From: a bacterium
GTDB lineage: Bacteria > Cyanobacteriota > Sericytochromatia > S15B-MN24 > UBA4093
Direction of reading: 5' to 3'
Length of the DNA: 64,000 nt
Assembly (NCBI GenBank): GCA_017744355.1
Contig: JAGIBK010000009.1
Location: 89,675 to 153,674, forward strand
The position numbers and the translations under genes are program-made. Positions 26,045-35,212 of the stretch are shown here, in pieces. How positions within the stretch are numbered: the stretch's first letter is position 1; each line of letters begins with the position of its first letter. The notes below the pieces were generated by a model. That model saw nothing but the letters and a program-made list of their open reading frames with translations, was not told the DNA's origin and did no database searches.

Positions 26045-26174
26045 CAGTGCGGAGCGAGCGGCCACCCGTTGGGGTGCCAGCGGACCTCGAGAGAGCGTGA
26101 TAGAATGTCCGCCAACTGATCGCCGATTTGATTCCATAGCCTTTGCTTGGACTTTCGAGAGAGGACACCGCCGC

Positions 26175-28901
26175 ATGAATCGACACCCCCTCGCCGCCCT
26201 GGCCCTGGCCATCGGCACCGCCCTGACGGTGCCCGTCATGCCGGGGGCCGCGCTGGCCGCGCCCGCCATCACGACCACCCAGACGATCGCCGGCCCCATC
26301 CAGGAGTACACCCTCAAGAACGGCATGAAGGTCATCCTCAAGGAGAACCACGCCGCGCCGGTCGTCACCTGGGTCGTCACCTACAAGGTCGGCTCGCGCA
26401 ACGAGGCCACGGGCTGGACGGGCTCGACCCACATGCTCGAGCACATGCTCTTCAAGGGCACCAAGAACCTCGGCAAGGGCCAGATCTCGCAGCTGCTGCA
26501 GCGCAACGGGGCGGACTTCAACGCCACCACCTGGACGGATCGGACCAACTACTTCGAGACCTACTCGAGCGACAAGCTCGAGATGGGCATCATGCTCGAG
26601 GCCGACCGCATGCGCAATTCGCTGATCCTCGACTCGGAGCGCCAGAGCGAGATGACCGTCGTGCGCAACGAGATGGAGCGCGGCGAGAGCAGCCCGGTCA
26701 TGAACCTTTACGAGGCCGTCACCGCCCAGGCCTACCAGGCCCACCCCTACCACCACTCGACCATCGGCTGGCGTAGCGACGTGGAGGGCGTCCCCACCGC
26801 GCGCCTCAAGGAGTTCTACGACACCTTCTACCACCCCAACAACGCGGTGGCGGTGCTCGTCGGCGACTTCAAGAGCGCTGATGCGATCAAGCTCATCGAG
26901 AAGTACTTCGGCGCCATCCCCGCCGCCAAGCACATCCCGCCCATGTACACCACCGAGGATCCCCAGGAGGGCATCCGCCGCTTCGTCCTGCGCAAGCGCG
27001 GCGAGACCAACCTGGTCCAGACCGGCTGGCACATCCCCTCGGTCAACCACAAGGACATCGCCGCCCTCAAGGTCCTCGAGACCCTCATGGGCAGCGGCCG
27101 CACCTCGCGCCTCTACCAGGCCCTGGTCGACAAGGAGATCACCACCGACGCCTGGGCCGACTGCGGCCTCCAGCGCGACCCCTCCCTGTTCCGCATCGGC
27201 ATGACCGTGCGCCCCGGCGTCAAGCATGAAGACGCCGAAGCCGCCATGCGCACCGAGGTCGAGAAGCTCCAGACCACCCCGGTCGACGCCCAGGAGCTCC
27301 AGAAGGCCAAGAACCAGGCCGAGGCGGGCTACATCTTCCAGAACAACGGCACCGAAGGCCTCGCCATCAACCTGGGCGAGTACTCGGCCATGGCCGGCCG
27401 CTGGCAGCGCGCCTTCGAGCTCCTCGACGAGGTCAAGAAGGTCACCCCCGCCGACATCCAGCGCGTCGCCAAGACCTACCTCCACGACGACAACCTGACC
27501 ATCGGCTACTATGTCGCCACCCCCGACGGCCCGATGCGTCCCCAGCCCAAGAACGCCGGCAGCGGCAAGGCCGTCGCCAACAACGCCCCGGTCAAGCCCC
27601 TGCCCCTGCTGGACTTCGAGAAGCGCCCGGTCAAGGAACAGAAGCTCACCGCGCCGGTGCGCCGCGTCCTCTCGAACGGCATGACCGTCCTGGTGCTCCC
27701 CAACAAGAACAACCCGACCATCGCCATCAACGGCTTCGTCCGCACCGGCGGCGTCCACGACCCCAAGGGCAAGGAAGGGCTCTCCTCTCTGACCGCCTCC
27801 ATGCTCGAGGAGGGCACCACCAAGCGTGACAAGCTCGCGATCGCGAGCGACCTCGAGTTCGTCGGCGCGAGCGTCGGCTTCTCGGGCGGCACCGAGACCA
27901 CCGGCATCAACGGCTCGACCCTCTCCAAGGACCTGGACCGCACCCTCGGCGTCCTCGCCGAGGAGCTGATGAGCCCCGCCTTCCCCGAGAGCGAGCTCGC
28001 CAAGCTCAAGGCCAACTGGATCACCTCGATCAAGCAGGCCGAAGAGCAGCCCGAGACCCGCGCCGAGCGCGCCTTCAACCACTCGGTCTTCCCTGAGGGC
28101 CACCCGTTCCACGACCTGGAGCCCCAGGCCCAGATCAAGGCCATCGAGAGCATCACTCCGGCGGATCTCAAGGCCTTCCACGCCAAGCACTACGGCCCTA
28201 ACAGCGTCGTGCTGTCGGTGGTGGGCGACGTGACCCCCGATCAGGTGGTCTCGAAGCTCGAGCAGCACTTCGCCGGCTGGCCCAAGGTCACGGTCTCGCC
28301 CGTCGAGATCCCCAACGCCCTGCAGGCCAAGGCCTCGAAGACCGTCATCCCGATGATGGACAAGACCAACGTGGCCATCGTCTTCGGCAACCCCACCACC
28401 GTCCGCCGCACGGATTCGGACTACTACGCCGTGCGCCTCGCCAACTTCGTGCTCGGCGGCAGCCCCCTGTCGGCGCGCCTCGGCATCAAGCTGCGCGACG
28501 AGATGGGCCTGACCTACGACGCGCGCTCCAGCATCCGGCCCAGCATGGGGCCGGGCGCCTTCACCGCGACCGTCACGGTCAACTCGGCCAACGTGTCCAC
28601 GGCCCTCGACGCCCTCAAGGGCGAGCTGGACAAGTTCGTCACCAAGGGCGTGAGCGCCGATGAGCTCGCCAAGGCCAAGACGGCCTTCATCGGCAGCAGC
28701 GCGGTGGATCTGGCGACCAACGCGGGCATGGCCTCGTCGCTCAGCTCCATCGAGCGCTACGGCCTCGGCCTCGACTTCTGGGGCCGCTACCCCAAGCTGA
28801 TCCAGGGCGTCACCCTGCAGCAGGTCAACCAGGCCGCCAAGAAGATCGTCCTGCCCAACGCCGCGGGCCTTGCGATCGCAGGCCCCTACGAAGGCAAGTA
28901 A
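26175..28901 (+). CDS. M16 family zinc metalloprotease, two-domain, secreted
   Basis: About 908 residues. A signal peptide (LALAIGTALTVPVMPGAALAAP) precedes the first peptidase domain. This has the inverted zinc motif HxxEH at His86, Glu89 and His90 (STHMLEHMLFKG). The second half repeats the M16 fold (TVLVLPNKNNPTIAING onward) but carries no HxxEH, as in pitrilysin-like and processing-peptidase pairs where one half is inactive. M16 enzymes degrade small or unfolded peptides within a closed chamber. ATG 26175 is preceded by GAGAGGA. A strong terminator follows the stop. It is probably periplasmic. Confidence 0.93.
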   Translation: MNRHPLAALALAIGTALTVPVMPGAALAAPAITTTQTIAGPIQEYTLKNGMKVILKENHAAPVVTWVVTYKVGSRNEATGWTGSTHMLEHMLFKGTKNLGKGQISQLLQRNGADFNATTWTDRTNYFETYSSDKLEMGIMLEADRMRNSLILDSERQSEMTVVRNEMERGESSPVMNLYEAVTAQAYQAHPYHHSTIGWRSDVEGVPTARLKEFYDTFYHPNNAVAVLVGDFKSADAIKLIEKYFGAIPAAKHIPPMYTTEDPQEGIRRFVLRKRGETNLVQTGWHIPSVNHKDIAALKVLETLMGSGRTSRLYQALVDKEITTDAWADCGLQRDPSLFRIGMTVRPGVKHEDAEAAMRTEVEKLQTTPVDAQELQKAKNQAEAGYIFQNNGTEGLAINLGEYSAMAGRWQRAFELLDEVKKVTPADIQRVAKTYLHDDNLTIGYYVATPDGPMRPQPKNAGSGKAVANNAPVKPLPLLDFEKRPVKEQKLTAPVRRVLSNGMTVLVLPNKNNPTIAINGFVRTGGVHDPKGKEGLSSLTASMLEEGTTKRDKLAIASDLEFVGASVGFSGGTETTGINGSTLSKDLDRTLGVLAEELMSPAFPESELAKLKANWITSIKQAEEQPETRAERAFNHSVFPEGHPFHDLEPQAQIKAIESITPADLKAFHAKHYGPNSVVLSVVGDVTPDQVVSKLEQHFAGWPKVTVSPVEIPNALQAKASKTVIPMMDKTNVAIVFGNPTTVRRTDSDYYAVRLANFVLGGSPLSARLGIKLRDEMGLTYDARSSIRPSMGPGAFTATVTVNSANVSTALDALKGELDKFVTKGVSADELAKAKTAFIGSSAVDLATNAGMASSLSSIERYGLGLDFWGRYPKLIQGVTLQQVNQAAKKIVLPNAAGLAIAGPYEGK

Positions 28902-28914
28902 CCCAATACCCAAC

Positions 28915-28952
28915 CGAAGGGGGAAGGCTGACGCCTTCCCCCTTCGCCTTTT
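28915..28952 (+). terminator. Intrinsic terminator of the M16 protease gene
   Basis: A perfect 14-bp stem (28915-28928 with 28933-28946, TGAC loop) is followed by CCTTTT on the plus strand, 13 bases after the stop codon. Confidence 0.85.
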
Positions 28953-29013
28953 GCACAGTAAGGTAAGAAAAGTCCCACCCAATGTTTCCCCTGCCCCCTG
29001 GCGGGGCGGGGAT

Positions 29014-29090
29014 GAGCGCCTAAGAAAACTGTTCCTACAAGCCGCTTACAGCGGCCAAACACAACACATGCCTGGTTTTTTTAGGTGCTC
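29014..29090. repeat. Inverted-repeat element, copy 2 (77 bp)
   Basis: The arms 29014-29028 and 29076-29090 pair with two G-T wobbles. CTGTTCCT, the central hairpin GCCGC/GCGGC (29041-29054) and CATGCCTGG are shared with the copies at 6501 and 47605. It lies between the M16 terminator and the gmk-like gene. Confidence 0.9.
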
Positions 29091-29133
29091 TTGGGGTGGG
29101 GGGTTCAAATCAAGTTCCTTATAAGGAGACCCC

Positions 29134-29682
29134 ATGGCCGGCAACGTATGGATCCTGATCGGCCCGTCCGGCACGGGCAAGACCAGCCTCGCCAAGGACC
29201 TGCCCCGGCGGGTGCCCACCCTCAAGCGCGCCGTCACCTGCACCACCCGCGCCCCGCGCGCCGGTGAGCAAGAAGGCATCGATTACTACTTCGTCAGCGA
29301 CGAGCAGTTCGACTTCCTCATGGCATCGGGCAAGTTGCTCGAATCCACCATCTACGGCGGGCAGCGCTACGGCCTACCGGCCGACCAGTTCCTGGAAAAC
29401 GGCACGCACGACATGGTCTGCGTCCTCGACATGGCGGGGGTCCAGAGCTTGCGCGACCTCTTGGCGCCCGACAAGGTGCGGGCGATCTTCCTCGAAAGCC
29501 CCTCGCCCGAGGTGCTCAGGGCCCGCATGGAGGCACGCGGCAGCACCCCCGACGAGGTCGAGCGGCGCCTGGCCCTCATCGCCCTGGAGAGCGGTCAAGC
29601 AAGCGAATGCGAATACCGGATCTCGACCACCCCACCTTACGACGAGGTGCTCGAAACGGTTTCTAAGCTCATCGGCGGCTAA
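29134..29682 (+). CDS. gmk: Guanylate kinase
   Basis: A 182-residue P-loop kinase. Walker A is GPSGTGKTSL at residues 10-19. The GMP-binding signature continues with AVTCTTRAPRAGEQEGIDYYFVSDEQF and ESTIYGGQRYGLP. It phosphorylates GMP to GDP with ATP. The length is slightly below the usual 200-210, because the C-terminal helices are short. AAGGAG precedes the ATG by four bases. Part of the upstream space is the inverted-repeat element. A 21-bp-stem bidirectional terminator follows. Whether this is the only guanylate kinase of the genome cannot be told. Confidence 0.9.
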   Translation: MAGNVWILIGPSGTGKTSLAKDLPRRVPTLKRAVTCTTRAPRAGEQEGIDYYFVSDEQFDFLMASGKLLESTIYGGQRYGLPADQFLENGTHDMVCVLDMAGVQSLRDLLAPDKVRAIFLESPSPEVLRARMEARGSTPDEVERRLALIALESGQASECEYRISTTPPYDEVLETVSKLIGG

Positions 29683-29684
29683 AC

Positions 29685-29731
29685 AAAAGCACGACGCCCT
29701 CTCCCTGATGGGGAGAGGGCGTCGTGCTTTT
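29685..29731. terminator. Bidirectional intrinsic terminator
   Basis: A perfect 21-bp stem (29685-29705 with 29711-29731, TGATG loop) begins with AAAA and ends with TTTT, so it serves both the gmk gene and the convergent nitronate monooxygenase-like gene. Confidence 0.9.
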
Positions 29732-29734
29732 CAC

Positions 29735-31006
29735 TTAAAGGGGAAGCGCCAAGCCTTCGAGCTTCGGCAGGGCGATCCGGTGCTCCTCGCTGAACTGGTA
29801 GTCCTTGAAGACATGCTCGGCGCTCGGCAGGTGATAGCGCCCCGGGGCTTCGAGGACCGTCGTCTCCTTGAGGCGGTAGACGTAGTGGCCGCAGGTGTAG
29901 ACCTTGAAGGTGTTCATGTGGGTGCAGAGGCAGGTGCGCTCCCGCACGGGCTGCTTGCGTCCGGTCGCCTCGTCCACGGGCGTGGCGTTGTAAGCGTCGA
30001 GGTAGCTGCAGCGGCCCTCGGAGTCGAGCAGGTAGCCTAGCGTCTCGCAGTTCGGCTTGATGTTCGAGCCGATGGCGGGTGAGTTCTTGAGCATCCGCAT
30101 GGGATAGCCGGTCGGCGACTGGGTGTTCACCTCGACATCCGCCTCTTCGGCCTTCAGATAGATCTGCTTGGCCGAGTCGGGCAGCCCGCACTCGCGGGTG
30201 ATGGTGAAGCGGGTCGCCACCTGGACGGCCGCGGCCCCCTGCTGGAGGTACGCGACGGCGTCGGTGCCCGTGAAGATGCCGCCGGCCGGAATGACCGGGA
30301 TCGAGAGCCCTTCCTTGGCGAGGAAGGCGATGACCTCGGCGACGATGTCCTTGAGGTTGGCCTTGGGCCACTCGTCCAGCCCGAAGCCCAGGTGCCCGCC
30401 CGCGAGCGGCCCCTCGACCACCACGTAATCGGGCATGCGATCCACCCGCTTGGCGCGCTTGAGGAAGAGCGCGAGCGCCCGGACCGACGAGACGATGATG
30501 CCGAAGTGGACGTCGCGGAAGCGGGGATGCTCGGCGACCAGCTCGAGCGAGCCCAGGTGAAGCCCCGCGCTCAGGGTGATGCCGTCCACCCCTGCGTCCA
30601 TGGAGGCCTCCAGGCGCGTCTTGAGCGTCGCCTTGGGGGCGTTCATGGTGAGCTTCTCCATGACGTTGACGAAGACGGCGCCGGGGCCGCGCTTGGCCTC
30701 CATGGTGCCGCCCACGTGGCGCAGAGTCGCCTTACGCACCTCTTCGAGATCGAAGGCCACGTCGCGCTTGTGTTCCATCTCCCGGTGATCCCGGTAGCGC
30801 TCGGCTTTCTCGCGCAAGAAGGCGGTCTTGAAGCGCCGATCCGAGACCGAAGCCGAGAGCGCGTCGGAGATGTGGCCGATCCCGCCGAGGCGGGCCGCCT
30901 CGAGTGCCAGCTCGGCCGACGAGATGTCGACCCCCATCCCGCCGATAACGAGCGGGACGTACTCCTTCGAACCGAGCATGAGCCGGAAATCGTCCAGTTT
31001 CGACAT
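29735..31006 (-). CDS. Nitronate monooxygenase/enoyl-reductase-II-like flavoprotein
   Basis: About 423 residues. The TIM-barrel FMN enzyme fold of the 2-nitropropane dioxygenase group is indicated by VIGGMGVDISSAELALEAARLGGIG, VVEGPLAGGHLGFG, IPVIPAGGIFTGTDA and AVQVATRFTITRECG. Members oxidise nitronates or act as FabK-type enoyl-ACP reductases. Unlike the standard enzymes, it has an extra C-terminal part of about 100 residues with clustered cysteines (CETLGYLLDSEGRCSYL, RTCLCTHMNTFKVYTCGHY) that may bind a metal or Fe-S cluster. The ATG at 31006 follows AAAGGCAGG. It is transcribed alone, ending at a strong terminator. Confidence 0.85.
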   Translation of the reverse strand: MSKLDDFRLMLGSKEYVPLVIGGMGVDISSAELALEAARLGGIGHISDALSASVSDRRFKTAFLREKAERYRDHREMEHKRDVAFDLEEVRKATLRHVGGTMEAKRGPGAVFVNVMEKLTMNAPKATLKTRLEASMDAGVDGITLSAGLHLGSLELVAEHPRFRDVHFGIIVSSVRALALFLKRAKRVDRMPDYVVVEGPLAGGHLGFGLDEWPKANLKDIVAEVIAFLAKEGLSIPVIPAGGIFTGTDAVAYLQQGAAAVQVATRFTITRECGLPDSAKQIYLKAEEADVEVNTQSPTGYPMRMLKNSPAIGSNIKPNCETLGYLLDSEGRCSYLDAYNATPVDEATGRKQPVRERTCLCTHMNTFKVYTCGHYVYRLKETTVLEAPGRYHLPSAEHVFKDYQFSEEHRIALPKLEGLALPL

Positions 31007-31127
31007 GTCGCCTGCCTTTCGTCCAACGTCTGCAAAGGGGGGCTCGTGCCCCCTTTCGATCATACGGACGCCGTATCATGGCCGGGTTCCTGTTGTGTCA
31101 TGACTTCGTCATCGTTTTATTGAACGC

Positions 31128-31159
31128 AAAAAAAGACCGCCCCCGGTGCGGGGGCGGTC
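31128..31159 (-). terminator. Intrinsic terminator of the EF-hand lipoprotein gene
   Basis: A 10-bp G/C stem (31135-31144 with 31150-31159) is followed on the minus strand by seven T residues (31128-31134). Confidence 0.9.
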
Positions 31160-31174
31160 CTTGGATTGAAGCGT

Positions 31175-31969
31175 TTAGAGCTTCCACCACTCGACGGTGG
31201 GAGCGGGCGCCGGGGCGTTGGGATCGGCAGCGGGCGCGGGCGCCGGAGCCGGATCGGCCGGGGCGGGAGCCGGCGCGTTGCCACCGGGGACGTAGTTCGG
31301 GTTGATGGCCTTGACCACCGTGGTCATGTACAGGTCCTCGAACTCGGCCTGGCTGAGCTTGCCGTCGCCGGTCTTGTCGGCAGCCGAGATGTCACCGGGA
31401 TCGAAGGTCGGGATCGAGACCCGGACGTGGATCTTGTCGTAGGCGAAGCCCAGGCCGAGCTTGGCGAGCGCCTTGTCACCCAGCTCCTCGGTCGTGAGGT
31501 AGCCGTCGCCCTTGCCGAACAGGCCGCTGCCGGGCTCGCGCTGGTCGAGGCGGTTGAAGGCCGTGGCCAGGAAGGAGCGCATCCGGTTCAGGAAGGCGAC
31601 CGGGGTGTCCTTGCCCGTCAGGAAGCCGCCGGCGGTGGCGTAGCGCATGAACTCGGTGCGCGAGATCTTGCCGTTGCCGGTCTTGCCGCTCTTGGTCTTG
31701 TCGGCCTTCGGGAATTCCTTGATCAGGTTGAAGTAGGGACCGGCCTCGTACTCGTCGATGTACTTGTCGCCGTTGGTGTCGATCTTGGAGAAGATCGACT
31801 CGTGGACCTGCTTGAAGCCTTCCTTGAGGGTCTTGGAAGCGAGGGCGTCGAAGCCGACCGCTTCGGTCGTCGAGAGGCCGCTCGCGCCGGGGGTCATGCC
31901 GCAGCCCGCAAGCATGGTGATTGCAGCCGAGACGGCGAGCAGGGTGGAGAGGGCCTTGGTGTGACGCAT
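31175..31969 (-). CDS. EF-hand calcium-binding lipoprotein
   Basis: A 264-residue protein. Lipobox MLAGC gives lipidation at Cys23. The mature part has several EF-hand-like loops: DTNGDKYIDEYE, TGNGKISRTEF, GKGDGYLTTEEL and DKTGDGKLSQAEFE. At least the first and last are close to the canonical 12-residue pattern. The C-terminus is a Pro-Ala repeat (APAPAPADPAPAPAP) ending in VEWWKL, perhaps a surface linker. It may sense or buffer calcium at the cell surface. The upstream intergenic region to lepA is about 200 bp and divergent. Confidence 0.85.
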   Translation of the reverse strand: MRHTKALSTLLAVSAAITMLAGCGMTPGASGLSTTEAVGFDALASKTLKEGFKQVHESIFSKIDTNGDKYIDEYEAGPYFNLIKEFPKADKTKSGKTGNGKISRTEFMRYATAGGFLTGKDTPVAFLNRMRSFLATAFNRLDQREPGSGLFGKGDGYLTTEELGDKALAKLGLGFAYDKIHVRVSIPTFDPGDISAADKTGDGKLSQAEFEDLYMTTVVKAINPNYVPGGNAPAPAPADPAPAPAPAADPNAPAPAPTVEWWKL

Positions 31970-32124
31970 GCCGGACGCTCCTTCCGAAGATGGACGGTGA
32001 CGGGAAAGTGATGAAATCTGTAAGAACTATCGCAGGAATGTTCGAAGATCTTTCTTAAGCAAAGTTTAAGACGAAGCTAAAATTCGGAAACCCGGATCCG
32101 ATCGCGCTCAGCGCCATCCCGCGC

Positions 32125-32130
32125 TATAAT
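32125..32130 (+). promoter_or_regulatory. -10 box of the lepA promoter
   Basis: A perfect TATAAT lies 40 bases before the lepA ATG. No clear -35 box is seen 16-18 bases upstream. Confidence 0.55.
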
Positions 32131-32169
32131 GGACGCTTTGAGGCACCAAAACAGGAGAAGGGAAGCCCC

Positions 32170-33975
32170 ATGACCGTTCCGACGGATCGCATCCGGAATT
32201 TCTCGATCATCGCCCACATCGACCACGGCAAGTCGACCCTGGCCGACCGGCTCCTGGAGTACACGGGCACGGTCGCTTCGCGCGAGATGGAAGAGCAGCT
32301 GCTCGACTCGATGGATATCGAGCGCGAGCGCGGGATCACCATCAAGGCGCAGGCCGTGCGCCTCGATTACCGCGCCAACGACGGCCAGGACTACGTCATC
32401 AACCTGATCGACACCCCGGGCCACGTGGACTTCACCTACGAGGTCTCGCGCAGCTTGGCCGCATGCGAAGGCGCGATCCTGGTGGTGGACGCCTCGCAGG
32501 GCGTCGAGGCCCAGACCCTCGCCAACGTGTACCTGGCCCTCGAGCACGACCTCGAGATCGTGCCGGTCCTCAACAAGATCGATCTGCCGGGTGCCGAGCC
32601 CGACCGCGTCAGGAAAGAGATCGAGGACGTGGTCGGCCTCGACGCCTCCGACGCGGTGCTCGCCTCGGCCAAGGCCGGCATCGGGATCCAGGACATCCTC
32701 GAGCAGATCGTCGCCAAGATTCCCTCCCCCAAGGGCGATTCGAACGCCCCCTTGCAGGCGCTCATCTTCGACTCGTACTACGACGCCTACCGCGGCGTGG
32801 TCGTCTTCTTCCGCGTCTTCAACGGCAAGCTCAAGGTCGGCGACACCATCCGCATGATGGCGACCGGCGCCGAGATCACCATCACCGAGCTGGGCGTCCT
32901 GCGCCCCAAGCAGACCCCCGTGCAGGAGCTCGGGATCGGCGAGGTCGGCTACCTGGCGGGTGCCATCAAGAACGTCCAGGACGCGCGGGTGGGCGACACC
33001 ATCACCCTGGCGGCCAACGCAGCCAAGGAGCCCCTGCCCGGCTACAAGCAGGCCGTCCCCATGGTCTTCTGCGGCCTGTACCCGACCAGCGCCGAGGATT
33101 ACCCCCAGCTGCGCGAGGCCCTCGAGAAGCTGACCCTCAACGACGCCTCGCTCCAGTGGGAGCCCGAGAGCTCGACGGCACTCGGTTTCGGCTTCCGCTG
33201 CGGCTTCTTGGGCCTGCTCCACATGGACATCATCCAGGAGCGTCTCGAGCGCGAGTACGGCCTGACGCTGATCGCGACCGCCCCCTCGGTGGTCTACCGC
33301 GTCACCAAGACCAACGGCGAGGTGGTGATCGTCGATAACCCCACCAACCTGCCCGATCCCGTCCGGATCGAGAAGATGGAAGAGCCCTACGTCAAGGTTT
33401 CGGTCATTGCACCGTCCGATTACGTGGGAGCCATCATGGAGTTAGCGCAAGGGAAGCGTGGGGTATTCATCAACATGGAATACCTCAGCACCGACCGGAC
33501 CCAGCTGACCTACGAGGTTCCGCTCGCGGAGCTCGTCTCGGACTTCTTCGACCAGCTCAAGAGCAGGACCAAGGGCTACGCGTCCATGGACTACGAGTTG
33601 GTCGGTTACCGGGAATCCAAGCTGGTCAAGCTGGACATCCTGCTTGCCGGCGAGATCGTCGACGCGCTTTCGGCCATCGTCCACCGGGACCGGGCCCAGT
33701 CCGTGGGTCGTCTGCTCGCCGAGAAGCTGCGGGAGCTCATCCCCCGTCAGATGTTCGAGGTGCCCATCCAGGCGACGATCGGTAACAAGGTCGTTGCCCG
33801 CGAGACCATCAGCGCCATCCGCAAGAACGTGCTGGCCAAGTGCTACGGGGGCGACATCTCCCGCAAGCGCAAGCTGCTCGAGAAGCAGAAGGAAGGCAAG
33901 AAGCGGATGAAGCAGGTCGGTCGCGTGGAGATCCCCCAGGAGGCCTTCATGGCCGTCCTCAAGATCGGCGAGTAA
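32170..33975 (+). CDS. lepA: Elongation factor 4 (LepA) GTPase
   Basis: A 601-residue translational GTPase at the normal family length. G1 is in AHIDHGKST near the N-terminus, G3 is DTPGH, G4 is [10 protein letters not shown] and the switch region reads [11 protein letters not shown]. Domains II, III and V-like parts follow, and the LepA-specific C-terminal domain ends with the basic [28 protein letters not shown] stretch, split here as separate motifs. LepA acts on ribosomes, in back-translocation or initiation control. The start follows GGAGAAGGGAAG. A proline-rich repeat protein gene lies 40 bp downstream and is probably cotranscribed. Confidence 0.98.
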   Translation: MTVPTDRIRNFSIIAHIDHGKSTLADRLLEYTGTVASREMEEQLLDSMDIERERGITIKAQAVRLDYRANDGQDYVINLIDTPGHVDFTYEVSRSLAACEGAILVVDASQGVEAQTLANVYLALEHDLEIVPVLNKIDLPGAEPDRVRKEIEDVVGLDASDAVLASAKAGIGIQDILEQIVAKIPSPKGDSNAPLQALIFDSYYDAYRGVVVFFRVFNGKLKVGDTIRMMATGAEITITELGVLRPKQTPVQELGIGEVGYLAGAIKNVQDARVGDTITLAANAAKEPLPGYKQAVPMVFCGLYPTSAEDYPQLREALEKLTLNDASLQWEPESSTALGFGFRCGFLGLLHMDIIQERLEREYGLTLIATAPSVVYRVTKTNGEVVIVDNPTNLPDPVRIEKMEEPYVKVSVIAPSDYVGAIMELAQGKRGVFINMEYLSTDRTQLTYEVPLAELVSDFFDQLKSRTKGYASMDYELVGYRESKLVKLDILLAGEIVDALSAIVHRDRAQSVGRLLAEKLRELIPRQMFEVPIQATIGNKVVARETISAIRKNVLAKCYGGDISRKRKLLEKQKEGKKRMKQVGRVEIPQEAFMAVLKIGE

Positions 33976-34015
33976 GTAGCCCCGGTCATCGCATCACGAA
34001 AGGCGGAATCAGAAC

Positions 34016-35038
34016 GTGGACCTGCCGTTTCTCAACAACCCCTCCGAAGGGATGCCCGCCGCTCAAGGGGGCAACTACTGGGGGGGTCAGGATCCCGCCG
34101 GCAACAGCGACGACGCGACGCTGAACGACCTGCTCGCCCTGTACCAGACCGCCAACGATCCCATGCCGGTCGGCTTCGAGCCGCAGGGGCTCCCGTTCGA
34201 GGCGCCGGCCGCACCGGCCGAGCCTCAGGGCCTGCAATTCGAGGCCCCGGCCGCCCAGCCGGCGGCCTTCGACGCTTCCTCGCTCGATCCGTTCGCCAGC
34301 CCCTCCGTCGACTCGGAGATCAACGATCTGATCGCCAGCTTCACCAGCGACCCGGCGTTCGAGGCGCCTGCCGACGAGCCGGTCTTCGCCGCTCCTGCTG
34401 AGCCCGTCTTCGCCGCACCTCCTGCCGAGCCGATCTTCGCAGCGCCTCCGGTGGAGCCCATCTTTGCCGCTCCGCCGGCTGAGCCCGTCTTTGCGGCACC
34501 TCCTGCCGAGCCGGTCTTCGCGGCGCCCCCCGCTGAGCCGGTCTTCGCCCCGGAGCCCGAACCGGTCTTCGCCGCGCCCCCTGCCGAGCCGGTCTTCACG
34601 GCCCCTGCCATCGAGCCGGTCTTCGCGCCGGAGCCCGCCCCTCTCGCGGCGATCCCGCAGGCACCCGTCGTGCCGGCTGCGATCGCGGTCGAAGCCGCCC
34701 CCTTCGCCCCCGTGGCGACCACGGTGGCTCCGGTCGCTCCGAGCGGCTCGGTTCGCCTGACGACCAGCGCGGATCGCCAGGAGACCCTGAGCCAGCTCGT
34801 CTCGGCGGCCAACCAGCTCACGAACGGGATCGAGCAGATCCAGTCCCAGCTCGCGACCCTCTACGAGGGCCTCGCGCACGCGGCGGCGACCCGGGCGCCG
34901 GTCACCGAGATCATCACGCTGACCGAGCAGCTCACCGCCACCAAGGGACAGGCAGGCGAGAACTCCGCGCTCTTCCAGCAAGCCCAGCTGCTCAAGGAAG
35001 CCGCGGACGCCTACATGCACATGCTCAAGAACCTGTAA
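34016..35038 (+). CDS. Proline/alanine-rich repeat protein of unknown function
   Basis: A 340-residue protein with a GTG start. The N-terminal third is acidic and disordered-looking. The middle holds about ten copies of a nine-residue unit of the type FAAPPAEPV (see repeat entry). A helical C-terminal domain of about 90 residues follows (SQLVSAANQLTNGIEQIQSQLATLY and LTEQLTATKGQAGENS), which may form a coiled coil. No signal peptide is visible, so it is probably cytoplasmic, perhaps a tethered scaffold. It begins 40 bp after lepA with no terminator between, and a strong terminator follows the stop. Confidence 0.75.
   Translation: MDLPFLNNPSEGMPAAQGGNYWGGQDPAGNSDDATLNDLLALYQTANDPMPVGFEPQGLPFEAPAAPAEPQGLQFEAPAAQPAAFDASSLDPFASPSVDSEINDLIASFTSDPAFEAPADEPVFAAPAEPVFAAPPAEPIFAAPPVEPIFAAPPAEPVFAAPPAEPVFAAPPAEPVFAPEPEPVFAAPPAEPVFTAPAIEPVFAPEPAPLAAIPQAPVVPAAIAVEAAPFAPVATTVAPVAPSGSVRLTTSADRQETLSQLVSAANQLTNGIEQIQSQLATLYEGLAHAAATRAPVTEIITLTEQLTATKGQAGENSALFQQAQLLKEAADAYMHMLKNL
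34375..34637 (+). repeat. In-frame 27-bp tandem repeats coding EPxFAAPPA units
   Basis: About ten imperfect 27-bp units encode variations of FAAPPAEPV, with FAPEPEPV and FTAPAIEPV variants near the end. The copies differ mostly at third positions, so they are old or selected at protein level. Boundaries are approximate. Confidence 0.75.
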
Positions 35039-35056
35039 CCAGCCCGCTTTCCACTG

Positions 35057-35085
35057 GCCCCCCGGAGCGTTCCGGGGGGCTTTTT
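35057..35085 (+). terminator. Intrinsic terminator after the lepA unit
   Basis: A G/C stem GCCCCCCGGA/TCCGGGGGGC (35057-35080) is followed by TTTTT (35081-35085). Confidence 0.9.
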
Positions 35086-35158
35086 GCTGGATCCGAATCC
35101 GCGTAGTTTTAATCGTCTTTTAACGACAGTTACACCCCATCACAACCGATAACTCCTG

Positions 35159-35202
35159 ATACCAGGCACCAAGCCACTTCATACCAGGCATCACCCCACT
35201 TC
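35159..35202 (+). repeat. Two 22-bp direct repeats directly upstream of a ribosome site
   Basis: Two tandem units, ATACCAGGCACCAAGCCACT with TC and a second copy with four changes, end immediately before GGAGG of the C11 protease gene. Their placement suggests a regulatory site in the leader, or a leader structure. It is not a long array. Confidence 0.6.
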
Positions 35203-35212
35203 GGAGGTCCCC

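Noticed and set aside
26037..28982. A very long open frame on the minus strand opposite the M16 protease gene
   Set aside because: Its translation is low-complexity and Gly/Asp/Val-rich, as expected from an antisense shadow of a high-GC gene. The plus strand encodes a clear two-domain M16 protease with a signal peptide and ribosome site.
34375..34637. CRISPR-like array
   Set aside because: The 27-bp units are contiguous, in frame and translate as protein repeats without spacers. No cas genes are seen.
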